DNA of 64,000 nucleotides from Effrenium voratum (taxonomy: Eukaryota > Sar > Dinophyceae > Suessiales > Symbiodiniaceae), in contig CAUJNA010000466.1 of the NCBI GenBank assembly GCA_963377175.1, forward strand, positions 84,501 through 148,500. The letters run 5' to 3'. The position numbers and the translations under genes were made by a program. The notes under the pieces were generated by a model that worked only from the letters and a program-made list of their open reading frames with translations, was not told where the DNA came from and did not search any database. Positions 51,201 to 57,200 of this stretch are shown in pieces (positions within the stretch are counted from its first letter, which is position 1; every line of letters begins with the position of its first letter).

Positions 51201-54200
51201 AAAGCTAAAAGGCTAAAAAGCTAAAAAGCTAAAAAGCTAAAAATCTAAGCAACCGGATGGCTGGGAGCCACCAAGTTCCCCAACCGCCAGCCACCTCCAG
51301 CCCTCGTCCACGAGATAATGTTTTTCGACTCGCCTGCTCGGTCATGTCCCTGAGAAGCTGATCCTCGCGGTAGGCGGCTGAGCGAGCGCGTAAGGAGCAA
51401 ACCCACGCGGGAGTCTGTGCAAAAGCAAAGGGCCGAAGAAGGGGGGAAGAGGGCCTCTGAACCAAAACATCCCAAAGAATCCATGACCAAGTTTCCGCAA
51501 ACCATTTGAAAGGATGTGTTTTCTTGGACACATTGGTGCGAGGATTTCTTGATGCGAACCCACCGCCTTTGTCCGCAGTGCGCTTACCTCCCTCCCACCT
51601 GTGACGTGACTCCTCACGGCCGAAACGGACCTTTGGCATGCCCATAACTTATGGCCGCCAATGTGGACGAAACCACCCGCAACATTCCCTTGGACCTTGA
51701 GAAGCAGAAGATGATTGAAACACTGCCCACAAGAAATATCGAGCCCCTCAACCAAAGGATGATGATGCTCAAACCATTAAATTCCAGTTGGATGTCCCGG
51801 AAAACGTTCCCCCGTTCCGGTGGGCTTCTTGTTCGTGAAGGACAATGCCGCCAAAAAAACGAAACTACAAGCAAACACATCTATCCAGAAAAAAGTCTCC
51901 AGGGGGGCAGGTAGGATGCGCTTCCAAAGTAATCTTTAAAGTACTTCACTTTCGTTTCTTTTCAGAAAAGGAAAAAACATACACCTCGAAATGTCACAGC
52001 TCCTTGCGACCCCAAAGCCAACACACGAACAGATATTTGCTAAAAAGAAGAAGAAAGAAGAAAAAAGAAGAAGAAGAAGAAGAAAACAAACACCCTTCCG
52101 AATCTAAATCTCCAAGCTCGAGAAGAAACATCCGAACATCGAAAGCAAAGTTCAAGAAGCGGGGTCAGAAGATGCTCTCCAGAAGCTTCTAGACCACCAG
52201 CCCAGACCAGTGGTCATGGAAGAAGGGCACTTGGTTCGGTCGACTTTTTTTCTCGGGAATCCTTCTCCCCAAGTCGAAAACGAGGGCACCACCGGTGGTC
52301 CCCGAAAAGGGGACAACAAGCTGTGGTTTGCTTGGTGGCGGGCGTGATTTCTCTCCAAACGCGCTGTTGCGCGCCGGGTCCATGTCTTTGTTTGACCCAT
52401 GAAAATTAGCCAAGGCGGATCGAATCCACCGTTTATCTTGGTTGTTTGATGGCCAAAGTACTGTGAAGTATTCTGGTTTGGATCCAGAAATCGCAGTGGA
52501 AAATGTCCATCTCCCCAAAAAACAGATCCATCGTCTCCGTGGTTGGGGGACCAAAAAAGACCGCCTCCAATGTCTCTTCAACCCCAACAAAAGCCAGAAG
52601 TCCCATGGTGGCCCATCCATCCAGGAAACGGAACCGGCTCAAGCTCGAAAAAAAATCCCGTCCATCCATCTGGAAGCAAACGGCAAACATCCAAAGATCC
52701 CCTCGGCGCGGGAACCGCGGCTCGCGGCTCCTTGAAGGCGCCGCTTTGGCGCAGCTGCCGCATCGCCTCCTCCGCCTTCGCCAGCTTCCCCCGCAGCTCC
52801 TCCACCTGAAAAAACGAAGCTCCCGCGGTGGGCGCGGGGCGCGGGTGGGTGAGCGTGTGGGGTGTTTCCCCCAAGAGAGGAGAGGAAACAGACCAACCTG
52901 GGCCCTCAGATTTGCCGCTAAAAGTGACTAACTTTTAGAAACTAAACACTAAAAGGCTAAAAGGCTAAGAGGATGGCTGGGAGCCACCAAGAAACGAAGA
53001 GGAAAACATGTTAGAGGAGGAGTTCAGTTCGGCTGAATTGGGAGATGTGCTTCTGTTCCGGGGAAAAAAAAGATCTGGTCACCTGAATTGGAGCCTGTGA
53101 CCCCTTGCAACAGTCTGAAAGGTCTAAGATGAGAATTACCCAAGTTGCATGTTGGGAGGGCAGTTGGGGGGGGGGGCCTCCACAGAGTCGAATCCATGGC
53201 ATTTCCAGGCCCGAAACGTGTCGGACGCTCTTTGGCACATCGCCGTGAACACATATCCAAGACCCAGAATCAAAAGTTTCAACCATCAACATCCTCCTCT
53301 AGACATAGAACCAAAACAATGACCCCATCTTCCAACCTTTAATCACACCGGAGAAACTCAGACCTTTCCAACTTATCTAGAAGGGCTTCACATCCAGCTG
53401 GAAAAAACTCAGCACTCCAAACCACTCAAGTACCTCACCTTAGGCCCAGGATGACCCTAGCTGTACTTCCAACCTTACATCATCACCTGTGTGCGTGGGA
53501 ACTCTTGATGCTTGTTGTAAATATATAGACATATAGACATACCACAGCGTTATCAAACAGGCCCCAACTCACCCCAAATTACCCGCCCTCTAAGGGCTGC
53601 CGACCGGAGCCCAAAACGACCCGCGCCCGGCGACTCGCCGCTGGGTGCCCGAGCTCGCTGCTGCATCTCCTGGGCACAGGTCTCGTGCTCGGTGCAGGCG
53701 GCCTGCGCCAATTTTTCGCGGCCCCCTGCTTAGGGCCTCCAGTGGAGAGGTTAGAATAAGTTGGTACCAGCTTTAATCTGTAATCTATTTTAGTAGGGGA
53801 ACCCAAAACCCGCAAAAAAGAGGTGAAAAGGGCACTACTGGGGGACCTAGCTGCAGATGAGTGGGGCATCCGCTCGAGGAACATGGGGTTTGTCGGTGCT
53901 TTTTTTCGTTCTGCCCCTTTCCGTCGCTTACCCACAAAAAGGACAGCCACAAGGAAACGCCGGGTCCAGTGTTGCCCTGGAAATGCCTCTGACAGGGTTG
54001 CGCCAAGCCCCTCAAACCAACAGATCTATCATCATTGGTAGGCGCAATGGAAACTCCACTTGTTTCGAAAGTTTCAAAGACCAAATCGCCATGCTACGGA
54101 AAATGGACTTCATCCGACAGTGGTGGGCCGAGCTAGTAAATCTGGGTTCTGGTTGGTAAAACCAAGCGCTGCTTGCGTGCAAATAGCCACCCTCATCTCT

Positions 54201-57200
54201 GGTAGAAATCGCCCCCCGATCTGCCGCTGCTCATTCCAAAGGCAAACCTGGGTGTGTCCTTTTTTGAGGGTGCCCCCCCTTTTTTGGTGGTTTTAAAGGA
54301 AAATCCAACGGAAACCCACCGTTTTGGGGTGTCCCCCTGGAAGACGCTGCACACAGCCCAAAGAAACAGCTCCCCTGGTGTTTGCCAGGCTTGGCAGAAA
54401 AGGACCGAAAGACCCCCACCAAGAGGAACAGAACCAAATTGGTTGGCCTTTCCAAGAGGTGCTTTTGGTGTCAAACCGCCTGGTTTCTTCAGGTAAACAA
54501 ATGTTGAAAGTCCTGCGGCAAATGAAGCCAACCCACATCAACCCAAATGGGTCTGTCGCTGTTTGAGGGTGCCTCTTTTTCTTGGCTTTGCAGGGACACC
54601 AAAAGGCAAAAACCGTTGCGCCACTTTTGGGGCTTTGGTCCACTAAAAAAAACGAGGTCCTCCAGTAGAGAGGCTCGAATAGTCTATGTTAGTCGGCGAA
54701 CCCTCCCCCAGAAAAGTTGGTCAAAGGGCACTGGGAAACCTAGAAAACGGACCACTCCCAAATGGCTGTGGCTCGTACCAAACCGGAATTCCAAAATGGG
54801 TTGCCTTGGCAAGTGGAACATGGACCAAAACCTGCGGTTTGCCCTCCTGTTTAATTTTGAGCTACTCCCAGATCAAAGCGAAGGCGGCCCCCGCCTGTTG
54901 CCTTACAAAGCGCTGGTCCCTCTCGGCGACCTCCGCCTGATGTTGCTGACACGGGAAGGGGAGGGGCGCGTTTGGTTTGGAGAAGCTAAGCCCCTGCCAA
55001 CGCAAACGTAGAAGCCAACCCCCCCCCCTCCCCACATGTTTCTTTTAGGGGAAAAAAAGTAACCCCCCCGCAACCCCTCCAAAAAAAAGAAAGAAAGAAA
55101 GAGAATGAAATCCCCTGAAGCTGCTGTGCCTGTTGGGTTCCAAGTTCAGCTGGCGGCCGACTAGGTGATAGCCAAAGGTTCATGGCCGAAACATGAACCG
55201 AAACGCAGACTATGGCGAATCCCAAGCGCCGGCAAACGTAGGACTATAGGCAAAACTTTGTTTGCCTTCATTTGCCAAACCGTGAATTCCGACATGGCGA
55301 AGCAGCCGGTGGGACTATCAGTTCTGATAAAGGACGTGTTGGTGGACATGTACATGAAGACTAGTCTATGAATCAAATTCATTCCCAAGTGTGCCTTCAA
55401 ATGTCCAACTTGAATCACTGGTTTTGGAGATACAGGCTAGCCTCCCTTCCACATAGAACCTCACTGAAGAAATCACCGCTCGTCTTAAAGGGGCATTCTG
55501 GGTGCCATAGGCGCGTCAGCTTTTCTTTTTGGGTGCCTGGGCTGAGGGACCCCCCGCTGGAGGAAATATCCACCGATGGGCAATGGGAATTCTCGCCATT
55601 CCAGTCGAGGGATTTGGCAGAGATTTGGGAGCTGAGATTCCAATCCCAACAGCACCGCGCCTGTATGAGTTCTGCAGATGCGGAAGGTCCTACTCAGCGT
55701 ACAAATTGGGCTGAGATCCCTTAGCTTTCAGCGAACAAATGACTATGAATTTTAATAAGGGACTCTTTGGTGGACATCATTTGAATCACAATCGAAACCC
55801 GCTGTTAGAATTGTCTACCCAGAACCATGGAAAGAAGTAAGAAGGCAGCCGCAGCTATTTATGGTGGGGAAATCTTCCCTTACTAACCTTCATCTGCCCA
55901 GGTTTCGGTTGTGGCTCATTTGGGTGCGGCTCAAAATTAAGGAGCTAGGCTTACGCAGGTTTCAGTCGTTGGGTCCATTTACCAAGGTGCCATTCTGGTC
56001 TCCTTTTTTTTTTTCGGGCCACGGCCATGTCAGACTTCATGACCCACCACCGTTGGTTGGTAGACACCGCGCGCCCCGAACCGCCGAGCAAAAAGATCGC
56101 CCCGAAGGCGGCGCCTTGAGGTCGGCCGCCAGCTGCTGAGCCGCGCGGCCTCGGAGCTGTGCGACCCCGTGAGGATTTTGGGAAAGGAAACCTCTTGGCA
56201 CGGGAGGTTTTCCTGGTGGCCGTTCAAAAAAGGAAGAAAAAGGGGGAAGAAAAAGCTCCAAGCCTGGAAAAGATCCTTCTATTTTGCGACTCAATCCCTG
56301 GGGTATCCTGTTTGGAGTAGCCTTTTATTTTGAACGGCCGGAAGGTTGGGCTATCCTTGTGAAACTGAAACCCTAGGCTGGTTGAGTATCTCTCGCTCAT
56401 TTTGTGACTCCTTCTGTCAGACGCAAATCGATGTTGCCTGCTGGGGCAAACGGGAGGTATCCCCTTGTTGGTTGGTTCTATCTTTACTCCGCCCTTTTGC
56501 CCCTTCCAAGAAAATATTCTGCATTTGAAGCCTTTGCAAGGGGCAAAGCGGCCGCACAATCTCCTTGCTGAAAGGATTTGTTCGAAAGTGTTGAGTCCTG
56601 AAATCGGGGAAGCTTCAGGAAAAGAAGACACTCGGATTCCCTGGACAAACAAACATCCAGGTGCATTCTCAAAGCCCTCTTGGTTTCTACTAAGGCCCAG
56701 CAAAAACGGTAGGAGTCATTTTTTCTGGGGCTTTAGGTGAACCTGTTGAGCATACCCTCAGTTTCCAAATAAAAAGGTGAAGCCCTTTTGGGACCTTTAC
56801 TAAAAATGGGAACCCAAAAAGGGAAAAGCAAAAGGCCAGAGGTCGATTCGCTTAGGTTGCAACTGAGTGCCTTGCTGTAAGCGGGTTCCTGCTGCTGTCC
56901 CCTTTCAAACCCAAAGGAGGCGCCCAAAAGTGGCAGTTGGGTGGAGATGACGCAATCTCCCCGTGGGTAGTCTCATCACCGGCGGCAACGAACAGGGAAC
57001 AGCGCCATCTACTTTCCGCATGCAAGGGTCAAAACCATGGCGTTTGTAGAAGAGGAAGCTGTTCGTGATTCTCTAGCCCCTCACATTACACATCCATCCC
57101 ACTCAACAGGTGCCATCAGCAAAAATGATCCTCCTGTGATTTAGGAATCTAAACACTGGGCTGCCCTCAAATCCCCTGCCAAAAGTTTGACTTTTAGTGG

